From contig JAUICH010000029.1 in the NCBI GenBank assembly GCA_030427505.1, forward strand, positions 1 through 64,000: a stretch of DNA of 64,000 nucleotides, given 5' to 3'. This stretch comes from Verrucomicrobiia bacterium. GTDB taxonomy: Bacteria; Verrucomicrobiota; Verrucomicrobiia; Verrucomicrobiales; DEV007. Within the stretch, counting starts at the first letter, position 1. Every line of letters starts with the position of its first letter. Under the pieces are notes generated by a model that was not told the origin of the DNA, did no database searches, and worked only from the letters and a program-made list of their open reading frames with translations. A program made the translations under genes and the position numbers. Of the stretch, positions 24,901 to 39,900 are shown piece after piece.

Positions 24901-27900
24901 GTGATCGGGGTGAGCGAAGGCCTGACCGGGATCCTGGTGGAAGCCTACGGATTTGCCGGGGCGGTGGGCCTTACAGTGGGCGATGCCGTGGACAAGAACC
25001 TGGACATTTTCCCACTGTCCTACAGCCTGGAAGTGGGTGACACCCGGCAGTTCCTGGTTCGCGAGCGGGTGCTCGATGCCGTGCTGGATCTGTCGTCGGT
25101 GGCGGATGGCACGCAGTACGTGGTTTCCGATCCCACCGTCGGAACGGTGGACGTGGACGGTCTGTTCACGGCCCTAAGCCTGGGCCGGACCGTCGTGACC
25201 GTCATCCATGCCGGCATCAGCGTGGCCGTGCCCATCCTCGTGGAAACCCCGCAAACCGGCACCGTGAACGTGGGAACGGGCGGGGGCATTATTTCGGAAC
25301 CGGGTGGCATCAAGATCGGCATTCCGGAAGGTGCCTTGAGCGAAGTCACTCCCATCTCGGTGCGGAGTGTGAGCGAGGGGGAACTTGCCTACGGCCTGCC
25401 GTTGAACCTCCAGTACAAAGCCGGCCTGGAGTTGGATGGATTCAACGACCAGACCAACTTGCTTCCCTTCAGTGTCGTCATGAACGCGCCCGCTGGCTCA
25501 GCCCCGGGGGACGTGATGGTGTTGCTCCAACCCATTTCCGTTCTCTATGACGACGGTCACACGGAAGACACTTGGCTGCTGATCGACACGCTGGAAGTCG
25601 GAACCGACGGCATGATCCGGACGACTTCTCCGCCGAACCTGGGCCTGAGTTCGCGATCCTCCTTCGGAAATCTCAACCTCCTGTTCAACGGCTCCCAGGC
25701 CACGCGAGCCATCCTGGCCTCCGGCGGCGGTGGCCTTCCGGGAGCGGTGGTGGCCCTGGCCGACATCACTCAGAGCATCCTGACCGCCAGCCAGGGCCGC
25801 TTGTCCGGCAAGCGGCCGAAGGGCAGTGGCAGTCCCGTGATGGATTCCGGCGTTGTGGAAATGAATATCGCCGGGGAGGGGGACCTCGGAGAAGCCAGAG
25901 TGCTGATGTTCCCCGGTGCGTTCGGGGACATGTATATGCCCGTCTACACCGGAACTGACCTGCAGTTTACCTTCCACGTTCCAGGTAACGAAGGCCTGCG
26001 GGAGGTCGGTTCGACCACGGTTCAGGTGGATCCGGGCGAGATCAAGGAAATCGGCATCGGTCAGTCCTTCCGGTTTAACCCCATCTCCACCCAGCAGATT
26101 CCCGTGCCCACGCTGGTGAAGGGCGAGTTCACTTTCGGAGACGACGAAGACAATCCGGTGCCCACCGTGACCTTGTTTGGCAAAGACTTCGTGATGGAGA
26201 GCCCCTGGGAGGAAGCGCCCAATCGTGACCTGGGTTCTGAAGTCGAAGACCTGTACGTGACCCTGGAAATTGGTGGCCGGGATTCTTTCAATACGGATGG
26301 CACAGTATTGGTGGTAGGAGGCCGGGACGTGACGATTCTCGGTGAGGACTTGGTCCTGGGCCAGGACAGCGAAGACCCGGACTTGCTGACGATCAGCTTC
26401 ACCCTGCCGCAGGGGATCAGCCTGGGAGACGCGTTCATTACCTTGACCCGGCCGAATGAGGAGCCTCTGGACGGGGAATACAAACGCCGTGAGTTTACCA
26501 GCAACCCGGTCCGTTTCGTGCCCCAGTCCACCTATGTGTTTGGCGCCAATGGGGGGGACGACTCCGTTTCCGTCATCAGTCCGCTGGAAACGGCCGAGGT
26601 GGCAACCATCGAACGGATTGCGCCAGATGAGATCGCGCGCATTCCGCTGGGCGTGGACCTGCCGGAAGACACCGGGCACCTGGCTCCGCAACAGACCATC
26701 GCCACCGAGAACGGCGCCCGGGTCTACGTGACCTTGAACGGCGTTGGCGGGGTGGCGGTGATCGACGCCATTGGTTTGCAGCAGGTGGACATCGACCTGG
26801 AAACCGACGGCATTCAGCACATTGACCTGGGCACGGGCGCCAAGCCCTTCAAATTGGATCTCAGCCCCGACGGCAAGTATCTCTATATCACCGACCAACT
26901 GACGGCCACGGTGTACCTGGTCGATACGAATCCGTTCTCGCCGACGTATCACCAACTGCTGCGGACCTTTGTCGTGGACAGCGAATTGGCTCCTCTCGGC
27001 TTGCGTGGCATTGCGGTCTCCAACGATGGCGAGCGGGTCTACGTGGCGGCCCCGGGCCGGAATATTCATGGCACCTACGGCAAGGACTATGGCGCGGTCC
27101 TGGTGTTCCAGGCTTTCGATCCCAATCAGGAGGAGCCCTACGAGGTGGACATCCAAGAGATCCTGGTGGGCCCAAATCCGTACGACATCACCGTCACGGA
27201 TGACAATGATGTGTTGCTGGTCACCGACCGCCTGAGTCAGACCCAGGGCCTCGCGGTTGTGCGCCGCATGGAAGCGCAAACGGAAGGCGCGGACGACACC
27301 TACGAAGTCAACTACGTGGACTTTAGGGATTTCGGAATCCTCCGCCGCTACATCGAGGGACGGGCCACGCAGGTCTTCGGGGTATCCAATATTAGCAGCG
27401 TCGCCTACCTGCCTGAGAACTTCTTTGCGGAACAGGTCGTGGGCAAAGATGACGAAGGCGAAGATATCAAGTTCGGCGATCACCCCGCCTATGCCTTCGT
27501 GACCGGCTTCAACAAGTTCGTTGCAGGAGACGTGCTGCACGATCCCAGCTTCGCGCCGGTGTATGCCTACAACCCCTACTTCCGGGTCATTGATGATTAC
27601 CGCGGGCCTTCCGTGATCGGTGTGCCACTAGGAGCCGGGGGCAATGTGGGAATCGTGAGGAACCCGCTGGGCGACTTCTTCAATCCATTGGAGAAACCCC
27701 GGGTCGTGGCCGCCACGGCGCCGGTCATCAACGGCTTCCCGGATAACGTGGTCATCTCCCCCGTTACCGGAGCGGTGTTCGCTTCCTTCCAGGCCATCGA
27801 TTCCGTGCTCGTCTACGACGGTTTGGGAATGATCCGCACGATCGAAAATGCCGCCGCGGGTGAGTTTCTGGAAAGCTTTGCCCAGTACCCCCCCGAGCCT

Positions 27901-30900
27901 GACATCGTCGCCTACAACCTGCTGTCCGGTCTGTTGCGGGGCCCGCTTTCGACCGTGCCGATCGACTATGTGAATCCGGGTGTCGTGCTCCGGGCCGACA
28001 TCCGGTTCCACGGATCCGAGATCTTCGAAACCCCGGTTATCGATCAGGCGACTGGCAAGCCGGTCTTTGACAAGAGTGGCGAACCGGTGACCCAGATCGT
28101 GGGAGGCTACCTGATCTATGGCATTCCGCCCCAAGACCGGGGCGGTCACACGCCCAATACGTTCGGTCCGATTCAGACCGGCCGGTTGCCGCGCGGCCTG
28201 TCCGTTCAGCCGAGGACAACCGGCTCGATCCTGAACCTGGTCCAGACGCCTCTGAACCAAGCCTCCACGCTGAACTCTTACCCGGATCCGCCGCTGTTGG
28301 TGGAGGCGGGTAAGGAAGCGCTGGTGGAGCTTCACAGCGGAGCGCTCCAGTTGGAACACGTCTTGGTGAGCTACTATTCCCTGGGCCGGCCGAACGGCCT
28401 GACCCTGCACTACGACTCCATCCGGGCCGTGCCGAAGCAGGTGTATTACCTGGCCATCACTGGTCTGATGGATGTGATAGACGACCGCGATCCGGAAGAT
28501 CTGCGCATCATTGTCAGAATGACGGCGACCCTGGGAGACCGGGAAGTCGTGGTCGAAGGCCTGGATCCCGCGGAAGCGCTGGAGGTGGGTCTGCAGGGCA
28601 ATGAACTCTTCTTCGCCATACCGGACGAATTGGAAGAAGACGTCATCTACGGCGTGGGCATTCCGATTGACTTCACTGGCATGCCTTCCGGACTCTATAC
28701 CTTGCAGACCGAGTTCGGCCTGTTTGAGAAGGTGAACGAAAAGTGGCAGGGGCGGTTCATTACCGAAAGCCGGCCTTTCCCGGTGGTGAATTTCGAAGAC
28801 AGTCCGTTTGGGGCGGGTTGGGGCATCGAAGGCTACTACCAGATCTTCACGGGAGACAGCGGCGTCGTCCTGGTGGATGGAAACGGGACCGAGCAGGTCT
28901 TCCTGGCGCCCGACGATCCCGAGCTGCCGTTTACCTCCCTGACCGCGGACTACTCGGAACTGCGGCTGGTGGATGAGGATCACTACGAGCGCCGGCTCCT
29001 GGACGGCACCCGCTACATCTTCGACCAGGAGGGAAGGCTGGAAACCGTCGTGGACCGTCATGAAAATGAAGTCCTGTATGAGTACTCGGGTGACAAGCTG
29101 ATCCGCATTACCGATCCGGTGGGGCTGACGACCGAGTTCGGTTACTCGGGAGATTTCCTGTCCACCATCACGGACCCCGACGGGAGGGTAACGCGCTTCG
29201 GCCACCAGGACAACCGGCTCGTCTCCATCATCGATCCGGACGATTCCGAGCGGACCTTCAGCTATGACCACGACATCTTCGACACCCTCATCACGGGCCA
29301 GGTACTGAAGCGCGGGAACGATTCGAGTGAGGAACTCAACGATCCATTCGAGGAAGAGTATTCCTATGATGACTTTGGCCGGATCAATGGAGCAGAGCGC
29401 GTGGACGGTAGAAGCATGGAGCTTCGCCCGGCACAGCTCCTGGCCATTGCCCGGGAAGAATTCATCGCGGATCCGGAGGACTCCTACGTGTTGGTTGCTT
29501 TGACCGAAGAAACCGAGCTGCCCGCCAATGTAGCACCGGACCACCCGGGTTTGGAAGGCCTGGAGGGTTTCGAGGGCGGAGAGTCCATGCGGTTCATCTC
29601 GATCGCGGAGTACACCGATTTCAGCGGGAAGCTGACCACCTTTACTCTGGACGGATTTGGGTTCTTCCTGTCCTCGGAAACAGAGAAGGATAAGGCGGAA
29701 GGACTGAAACAATTCGCGGACCGGAATGGTAACGGCCAAGTGGTGGCCGTGGTCGATAAGGTAGGAAATGTAACTCGCTACGAATACGACGCCTTCGGCA
29801 ACGTCATCAAGATCACCGATTATCCAGGAGGAAAGAACGGCACTCCGGTGGTACAGGAATACCGCTACCGCCCCGACCTGTTCAACATGGTCGAGTACGA
29901 AAAGGATGGCACCGGAAGGGAGAAATTCTACGTAATCGATCCAGCCAATGGCGACATCCTGTCCGTCCGGACGGTGGCTGGACCGGGGAGTACGGTCGAG
30001 GGGTCTCCGAATGAGGTGACGAATTCGTTCACCTATTACACCAATGGTCTGGTGGAGACCTTCACGGACGGCAACAACCACACCACGACGTATTTATACG
30101 ATAATCTGGGGCGCCTGACGCAGTCCAACTATCCGGATGGTGGCGTGGTAAGGAATGAGTACTCGGACAACACTGGTAACCTTACCGCCATCATCGACGA
30201 AGTTGGGAACCGCTCGGAACTGGAGTATGACTCCATGAACCGGCTGAGATTCCAGCGGAACACCGTCACCACGATGGATGGACCGGCGGTCTATGTCCTG
30301 GAGCAGCGTTATGATGCCGAGGGAAATCTGATCGAACGGATCGATCGCGCATCCGTTCGTACCCTCTTTTCCTACGACACTCTGGACCGGACCATTCTCA
30401 AGGTAGAGGACGCCGACGTCCTGAAGCTGGAGACCAAATTCGGTTACGAATACGGGTCGCTACCGACTCCCGGCTACACCTTCTCTGTGTTGACGGGGAA
30501 ATATTACGAATACTTCTACGAACAGAATGCCCGCGGTTACACCACCGTAAAGGTCTTTGATGAGGACGACCTGGAGATCGCCAATTACGACACTCTGGGG
30601 CGGGCGACCCTGTTCGAATACGACGATGCCGACCGGCTGGTGAAGACCACCTTGCCGGACGGTTCCACTATGGAATTTACCCTGGATGGCCGTGGGCGGA
30701 CGATCAGGATGGAGGGGCCCACCGGGGAAGTTGAGGAATATGGGTACGACGAGGCCGACCGCATGACCAGCCGGACCATCCACAATACCTCGGGATTCCG
30801 GGCATCAGGAAATCAGGTGACCACCTGGCAGTACAACATCTTCGACTCCATTGGCCTGGAAACCGATCCCGAGCTGACGAAGACCCGGTTCTACTTTGAT

Positions 30901-33900
30901 GGGGCGGGAAATGTGACCCACATCATCGAAGCGGCGGACAGCGCCACCCCGTTCGTTACGGAGTATCTGTATGACGAGCGGAACCGTGAGCGTTTCCGCA
31001 TCGAACAGGGCGTGGCGGTTTGGGAAACCCAGTACTACTCCAATGGCCTGGTCATGGCGGAAATAGACCCCCGTGGACCAGACTATCGTACCGAGTATGA
31101 GTATGACGAACTGCAGCGGCGGGTACTGATGCGGAACGCGGAAGGGGCGGAGACTCGCTACGTCCTGAATGGCGTGGCCGAACCCGAAAAAATCATCGAT
31201 CCACTCGGTCACGTCACCCAACATTTCTTCGACGGGGTGGGGCGCTTGACTGACATCATCGATCCCGAAGGGAACCGGGTCACCTTCTTCTACGATGAGA
31301 ATGGTAACCGGACTTCGTTGTTAGATCCGGAAGACAACGAAACTTTCTGGACCTATGACGCGGGGGACCGGATGAGAACCATGGAAGATCCGGAAGGGAA
31401 CCTGACGGAATACGACTACGACATTTTCGATAACCTCATCTGGCAGAAAGATCCCAAAGGCTACGTCACCGAAAGTCTATTCGATGCCTCGGGCCGGAGA
31501 TTGTGGACCAAGGATGCTCTGGAGCAGATCACCGAATTCAAGTATGACCAGATCGGTAACCTGACCGGCGCCTTTGGTCCGGACGATCAGGTGGATGACG
31601 AAATCTACGAATACGACAAACTGAACCGCGTCGTGTTGGTCATCGGAGCGCCGGGCTCCGCTCTCGAAGTGACCTCCCGCAGGATTTATCACCCGCTCGG
31701 CATGGTGGAGGAGGAGATCGTCGCGGAAGGGGAAGCGGAAGAACGCCGTTCCGTTTGGACCTTCAACGGCCTCGCCCAGATTGAAAGCTACACGGTGGGA
31801 GCCGGCACCAGTGACGCGATCACCTGGGAATATACCTATGACCTCGTCGGCAATCTCAAAACCGAAACGGATCCGCGCGGCGAGTACTATACCACTACTT
31901 ACACCTACGATCTCATCGACCGGTTGATCTCGGTCGAGAAACCAACCGGATCCGCCGGAAGTGAAGAAACCTATGCCGAAGTCTTCTATACCTACGATCT
32001 GGCCGGCAACCTGAGATCCGAAAGCGATCCGCGGAACTCCAATTGGCTGACCCTCTTCGACTACGATGATGCCAACCGCCTTCGTTTCATCACGGATGCC
32101 CGCAACAATGTGTCGGAGATTCGCTACGACCGGAACGGGAATGTGAAGTTCGAGATCGATCCGAAAGGCAACACCACGGAGTACTTCTATGACGGGTTGA
32201 ATCGCGTCATCTCCGTGCTGGATGCGGAAGGTTTCGAGCAGTTCCTCTACTACGATCCCAATGGGAATCTGGAAGACTTCTACAATGAACGGGGGGCGCA
32301 AACCCACTATGAATATGACGAACTGAATCGCCAAGTGAGGGTGATCAATCCCGAGCAGGAAGAGTGGTCCTGGACCTACTATCCGAGTGGGTTGGTACAC
32401 ACGGAAAAAGACCCCCGTGGTTTTGTCACCACGAACGAATACGACGAACTCGGGAACCTGACCAAAGTAACGCAGGGCTTCGTGAATGGATTCACCGGAG
32501 ACTACCTGGGGAACGAGATCACCGCCCGCCGGGTCTACGACCGTGTGGGGAACCTGATCGAATTCATCGATCCAAGAGGCGACGACTACCTGACGGAGTT
32601 TGAATACGATGTTCTGCAGCGTCTCGTCCTCATTCGGAATCATGTGGTGGCGCCGGGCCGGGCAACAGAGATTCTGGAGACCAAGTTTACCCATGACGAA
32701 GTCGGAAACGTGCTGACCGAGACAGATCCGCGCGGGGATGCCTACACGTCGACCTACACCTATGACGCCCGGAGCCTGGTCCTGACCGAATCTCGGCCCA
32801 CGGGGCTCGAGGGAATCGGTCCGGTCGCCACCATGAAATATACTTACGACGCCAGCGGCAATCTGCTGACGGTGACGGATCCGAGGGGAGAGTTCTATAC
32901 CACGGTCTATACCTACGATGAGCTGAACCGTCTCGAAACCAAGACTACCCCCACCGGAACGCCGGCGCATCCCGGTCAGCCGGCGGTGGAAAGTTACTTC
33001 TATGATGCCGCCAGCAATCTGGAACGCGTGGTACACACCCGGAGCCCGTATGAAACCACCTATACCTACGATGCGCTGAACCGGATCGAGACCATCACGG
33101 ACCCGGAAGGCAATGAAACCCGGTTCGACTACGATGAAGCCGGGAACGTGATCCTGGAGGCATACAATTCAGTCGACCCACGCGTGCTGCCCAGGATTAC
33201 CCTGAAAACCTATGACATAATGGACCGCCTGGAAATCGTGACGGATCCGAACGGGTTTACCACCAAGCTCGACTACGACGAGGTGGGCAACTTGATCCTG
33301 GAAGAAGGTCCGTTCCGCGATCCCGATGGACAGCTGTACCGGGTCGAGCGGGAGTATGACGGCTTCAACCGCATTACCATGATGGTGGATGCTGAGGACT
33401 ACGTGCACCTATACACGTATGATGAGGTGGGGAATCTCCTGACTTCCCAGGACGGACGCGGTCCCTACTTCACCACGGTCTATACCTATGACGCGCTGGA
33501 CCGGCTCCTCAGAGCGGAAGAGCCCACCGGCACGCCGTTAGAGCCCGGTCCGTCAGCCATTGCGGAGTTTTACTATGATGGCGCGGGCAACCTGGTGCGC
33601 CAGATAGATGCCCGGGGCCTGGTGACTGAGCTTACCTATGATGCCGCCAACCAACTGCTCCGGGTGGAACGGCCCGCGGGCACGGCGGACCATCCGGAAA
33701 CTCAGGTGGAAGAGTTCTCTTATGACGTGGCCGGAAACCGTGTTCGGGAAGTCGACGGACGGGGTCCGGCCTTCGAAACGGTCTACGAATATGAGGCACG
33801 CAATCTGGTGATCGGCATCACTCGGGAGGCTGGCAATCCGGACCAGCCGGATGGTGTGTCTCGGCGTCTGACCGAGGAGTTCTTTTACGATGCGGCCGGC

Positions 33901-36900
33901 AATCTAATCGAAAGCCGGGGCATGGGCGGAGCAGACTTTACCCGATTCTATGAATACAACGGGCTGAACCAGCAGGTGCTGATGGTGGACGAACTGGGCC
34001 GTGAGTTCCGCTACGAGAACGACCGGTTCGGCAACCTCCTGGCGTTTGAGGACCCCTACGGCCGCACGGAGTACCGCTACGACGGGCTGGACCGGCGAAT
34101 CTTGACGATCGATCCCTTCAACGAGCGGATTCGGGAAAACTGGTTGGACGACTCGCTCATCCTGAATGAAATCGACAAGCGGGGTCACGTGACGCAACGC
34201 ACCTACGACGGCCTGGGCCGGCAGATCCGGGTGGAGGATCCGCTCGGAAATGTGGTAGAGGCCGAGTACGATGCGGTGGGAAATCTGACGGCGACGGTAG
34301 ATACCCGTGGAAACCGGACGGAGACCGTCTTCGATGCCCGCAATCTGCCGCTGATTCAGACCGAAGCCATCGGCAGCGATGAAGAGCGCACCAAGACCTA
34401 CTCCTACGACATACTGGGCCGGCTGGTCGAAGAAACCAGTTTCAGGGTAGAAGCCTTCAAGACTACCTACATCCTGGACAACCTGGGCCGGACCATCGAA
34501 TCCCGCCAGGAAACCGGAGACGAGGTGCTGATCGAGAAGTTTGAGTATGATGCGATCGGCAACCTGATCCGTTACACCGATGCGCGCGGGGAACCTTTCG
34601 TAACGGAGCTGTTCTGGGATGGGCTGAGCCGTCCCTACCGCATCGAGCAGTTTGTTGGCACTGCGGACAGCCCAGCGGTGGCGGTAGAAGAGCGCTTCTT
34701 TGACGATCAAGGCCGGCAGATCGAAAACCGGGACGTGTTCGGGTACGTGACGACCTATACCTACGACGCCATCGGGCGCCAGTTGTCCATGTCCTACGAG
34801 TCTGAGGGTGGCGAGGAAGTGTTGGAGACCTGGGACTACTTCGACGATCCCACCGGCCTGCGGACCGAGTACCGCGACGCCCTGCGGAGCATCGCTTCAA
34901 CCACGCACAAAGACGCGCTGGGCCGGGTGTGGAAGATCGAGTCGCGTGAAGGCGGCACGGTCATCAATACCTATGATCCCAACGGAAACTTGGAAACGAT
35001 GACCGACGGGGCCACCACGCGGACTTTTGTCTATGATGAACGGGACCAGTTGATCGAGTCCATCGACGCCGACGGTAACCGGGTGGTCCAGACCTATAAC
35101 GCCGCCGGCGCACTGGAAACGGTCACTGAGGCACGGGCCTCCGGCGCCCCGGCGACCTATGAGTATGACGAGTTGAATCGTCTTGAGAAAGTCATCGAGC
35201 CGGATGGATCGGTCATCGAATACGACTACGACGCGGATGGAAACCGGACGCTGATTCGCGATGGGAACAGCCAGGAGACCACCTACGTCTATGATGGGGC
35301 GGGCCGCATGACGGAAGAGACCAACGCGTTTGGCTCCCGTCTGTTCACCTATGACCCGGCGGGGAACGTGATCGAGATGATCGACCGCAACGAGCGCAAG
35401 ATCCGCTACGGCTATGACGGCCGGAACCTCATGGTCAGTGAAGAATGGCTGGACGGCTCAGACACCGCCATCCGGACCATTACCTATTCCTATGACCTTT
35501 CGGGAATGCCACTGACGAAGGACGATGGCGAAACGCTCATTACCTATACCTACGAAGCAGACGCTCAGCACCGGCTGAAGAGCGAAACCAGCGACCACGT
35601 GGAGGGACTGGATCCCGTCGTGGTGAACTACAGCTATCAGCCCAGTGGCGAAATTCAGCAGACCAGCCTGAGTATCGGCGCCGCCCTGCCCCTGGTGGCC
35701 GTGACCTACCAAAGGAATTCGGACAGCAATCGTCTGGAAAGCATCGTCCAAACCGGCTCGTTCGTGACCGGAAAATCCCTGACCTACGTCTTCGATCCGG
35801 ACTACCTGCGGCCGCTGAGCATGACCCGGACCGTCGATGCGCCCGGCACGGTTTCCGTGGTCACGACCTATTCCTACGACAACCGCGGATTACTGGAAAC
35901 GATGAACCACTCGGTCAACGGCGTGGCCATCGCTCCCTACTCCTTTTCCTATGACGAAAATGGATACCTGGCGACCCGCACGGATATAGACGGAACCGCC
36001 ACCTACACTTATGACGCCAATCTCCAGTTGGCATTTATCGATTACACAGACGCCAGCATCGCGGATGAGGCCTACAGTTTTGACGATGCGGGGAACCTGG
36101 AGGGAGCGGGCATCAGCGTGGGCGCTCAGAACCGGCTCATCACGGATGGGACCTACAACTACGACTACGACGATGAGGGGAACCTCATTCTGAAGACTGA
36201 GATTGCGACCGGCGCCACCCAGACCTTCGGCTGGGACTACCGGAACCGGCTCATTTCCGTGGAGTTTCGCGATGGAGCCAACAACCTGACCAAGTCCATC
36301 CACTACGCCTACGATGCCAAAGACCGGCGGATCTCAGAAACGATAGACCAGACCCCCGGAGATGCCGCGCCCGGCTCCACGCGCTACTTTGTCTATTCTG
36401 GCCAAGACATCTGGTTGGAACTCCTGGATGCCGACGGGGCGGGCACTGGGTCCGTCGCTGCGCCTGATATGGCTTACTTCCATGGCCCCGGCACGGATCA
36501 AGTGATGGCGCAGGAAAATGCGGCGGGACAGGTCTTCTGGCTGCTGGGCGACCACCAGAACACCATCAAGGACGTGGTGGCCGCCGATGGATCCCTGGTG
36601 GACCACCTAAAAGTCAGCGGTTTCGGTGCGATTCTGTCCCGGACGAATCCGGCTTTCCAGTTGCGCTACATCTTCCAGGGCCGCGAATACGATGCGGACA
36701 CCGGGCTGCACTACTTCAGGGCGCGGTACTATGATTCCAGCGTGGCCCGCTTCATGAGCGCCGACCCCATCGGCTTCGAAGGCGACAACGAAAACCTCTA
36801 TCGCTTTACAGCGAACAATCCGGTTAACCGCACGGATCCGAGCGGTCACGTATCCAGCAAGCCGGTCAAAGACTACCTGCAAACCGGGATCGACGCGCGG

Positions 36901-39900
36901 GCCATGGACAGCGCCAGTTACACCGTGACCCGGCCGGATGGTTCCACCTACACCTTTATCGATGCCGAGGCCGCCGAAAAATCAACCTACTGGGATACCC
37001 TGTTCACCGGCATTATCGTGGACATTCCGTATGGCGCGGCCGGTCTGATCGCCGGAGGGCTCAGCTTGATTGGCGAGTTGGTTGGAATGGCGGCCGACAT
37101 CGTCGAGATCGGGGGAATCACGGTGTTCGATACGATCTATGGCGGAGATTCGCTGAAAGATGCGCGCTTCCGGACTCACCTCGGCGAGAGTTTCAAAGAC
37201 TCCCTGGCGCAGCGTCCGGTCAATGAACGCGTCGTGGCCTACGGCGCGGGCGTCCTGGGAGGAACCCTGGCCTTGGGCGCCTTGTTGACCGTTGGGGTGG
37301 CGGCCCCGGCCCTCTTCACGATTCTGGGCGTTGGCATGGCGACTTATGAGATTGTCCAGGGCGGGTACTATGGTGACGGCGAAATTTATAACTTCACCAA
37401 GACCATCGCCAAAAACGCGACCGAGTTGATGTCCATCGCCAAGGCGGGGTCTGCTCTGTCAAAGAGTTCGAATCTGTTTGGCGGAGTGATCGGGTTCCTC
37501 GGATCAAAACTTGCCAAGGGGATTGAGAAGGTGGGCGGCAAACGGCTGAGTCAGCTCGTCACGGACACCCGGATAAACTTCGCGGACACCAGCATCGGAA
37601 GGCGCTGGGCGAGCTTCAAGAATTTGGACATCGCGAAGAAACCCGCGGGCGAATACGTCTCCGGGTTGATATCTTCTCTCCTCAGATCCCACGGGAAGGA
37701 AGCCGCCACGGCCAAGGCGGCGGTGGCGGAAGTCAAGGCCCAGGAAGGCTCCGCCTCGCGCCTGGCGCAGTACCGGGACAGACTGGACGACACCGAACGC
37801 CTGGTGGACGACCTGGTCAACCCCGACGCGGTTAAACCAGCGGTTCCGAAATTCAAGTATTCCGGAGATGGGAGCGCGAACTTCGTGGACAATGCGGTCG
37901 CCCAGTTGGACGACGGCATTCCGGGAACCGCGCTTTTCGCGGAAGGAGAATTGGCAGGCTTCACGGACGACCTGGTCCGTGTGACAGACACCATGCTGAC
38001 GAAGAGTCCCCGCTTTGTGGAAAGACTCCGGGGTGTCTTCGCGGGCGGAGTTCCCGCCTTCCGCCAGAAGATCGACTTCATTCGGAAGAACCTGGAACGC
38101 TACGACCGGAACCTTGAGACGATCAAGCAACTGGCCAACAGCGCGGATCCGGCGATCGCCGCGAAAGCCCAGGGGATCCTGGCCCAGGGAGGATTGGCCA
38201 AAGCCGCCAAGCAAACCCTCATGTTTGGCGACCTGTCCGCCAGCAGAGCACGGGATTTGTTCCAGACCGTGGAGGTGGCCCGCTTGATCGCCGGTGCCGA
38301 TGACGTGCCACTCCTGCTGACGAAGTTGAGTGACAAGGGGCTCTTCTTCTCGCAGGCAGCACCCGCAAAAGCCCTGGGCTTCCTGCTCGGAGAGTTGGGC
38401 TCTCTGGCTCCGAAAGTGGCGGCCACTCTTGGAAAATACGCCTCCCTGGGAACCAAAGGAGGAACGCTGGACGATCTGGTCACCTTCCGGCACCTGGCAA
38501 ATCACTTCCAAGCGCTGCACCCGGACGAACAAGCAGCGGTCTATAATGCCCTTTGGGACTTCAACGAAGGTCTCGCCATCAAGATTGCCAAGTCCGCTTT
38601 TGAAGGGTCGGCGAACCCAATCAAAACGGATGTCGACTCCATTTTCTCCGGGTTGGCCACGATGATTGCGGAATACGGCGGGTACAAGAAGGTCGTTAAT
38701 GACAATCCGGAGTTTCCGAAGTTTGTCACCGCTCTCGAAGAACTCTTCGACAGAGTGGCGGGCATCGAGTTCGACTTCGGGAAGTGGTTGGAGAACGAGC
38801 CTTCCACCTTCCTGGCGTTGGTGAAAGAGAACTTCCTGGCGAAAGACGCGGAATTCGTGACCCGTTTCGGTCAGACCGCCATCGATACCAGCGGCGAACT
38901 TTCCCGGCTGAGCGGCTCCATCACGGGGAATTCAAAAACCCTGGATCGCGTGGTGGGGGTCCTCAGCGAAACGCTTGGTAGAGCCGTCCGGTATGACCCC
39001 GAACAGGGCGTTATCGATTCAGCGTTGCAAGTCTTGAACTTGGAAGAAGGCGAGGGAGCGACTGAATCGGAGTCCGTGATCTTCGGAGACGGCCCCTTGA
39101 CTCCGGAGGCGGCGCTTTACTTGGCTGAATACGCATTCTCCATCTGGGCGCGAACTTTGGGCTATCTGCCGCAGCTGGACATTACCCTGACCATTGCCGA
39201 TCTGCCGAATGGTCAGTTGGGATACTCCCAGATTTCCGATCTTTCCGAGCTGGGCCTGCCATCCGCCGGACGCATCGTCATCGACATCGATGGCAACGGT
39301 TCCGGGTGGTACCTCGATGCCACGCCGGAGTCCGCGGAAGAGTTCGAAGCCGCGTCCTCTTCGACTTACTACACCACCTCGTCCGGGCAAGCGGCGGGCC
39401 GCTATGACCTGCTAACCGTGCTTTCCCATGAATTGGGGCACCTGCTTGGTTTCACGGATGATTTGGGAGGATTTGGCGAAAACGTAGAGACCGGCCCCGA
39501 CGGGACCAAGATCTTCCGGGCCGGAGGTAACCGCTATGAGCTGACGAGTTCCGGCGACGAGCTTTCGCCTGAAGCCCATGGCGAGGCCCTGATGGCGGCC
39601 ACGCTTGCCAGGTCGGAGCGGAAACTCCCCGGCCGGATCGAGCGGAACATCCTGCTGACGGCCCGCGCGGCCAGCAGGACCAGTGCGCAGTCATTCTCCC
39701 TGACCTATCTGCACGATTCAGATCACCTGGAACCGCATGGCGGATTCATTCTGCTGGCTGACGCCATCGCCATAGACCTGGCCGCCGGGCCTCCCAGCGG
39801 AATTAAGGATGGTGGTTTCGATGTCTCGGGAGCGCCGGACTGGAACCTGTTTGGCGGGGTGGATGTCTCCAGCAACCAGGCCGTCCTAAGCGAAAACGCG

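Noticed and set aside
25498-30081. Two further long minus-strand frames (680 and 817 codons) inside the giant gene
   Set aside because: They are antisense shadows caused by high GC and codon bias; no domains, promoters or sensible starts.
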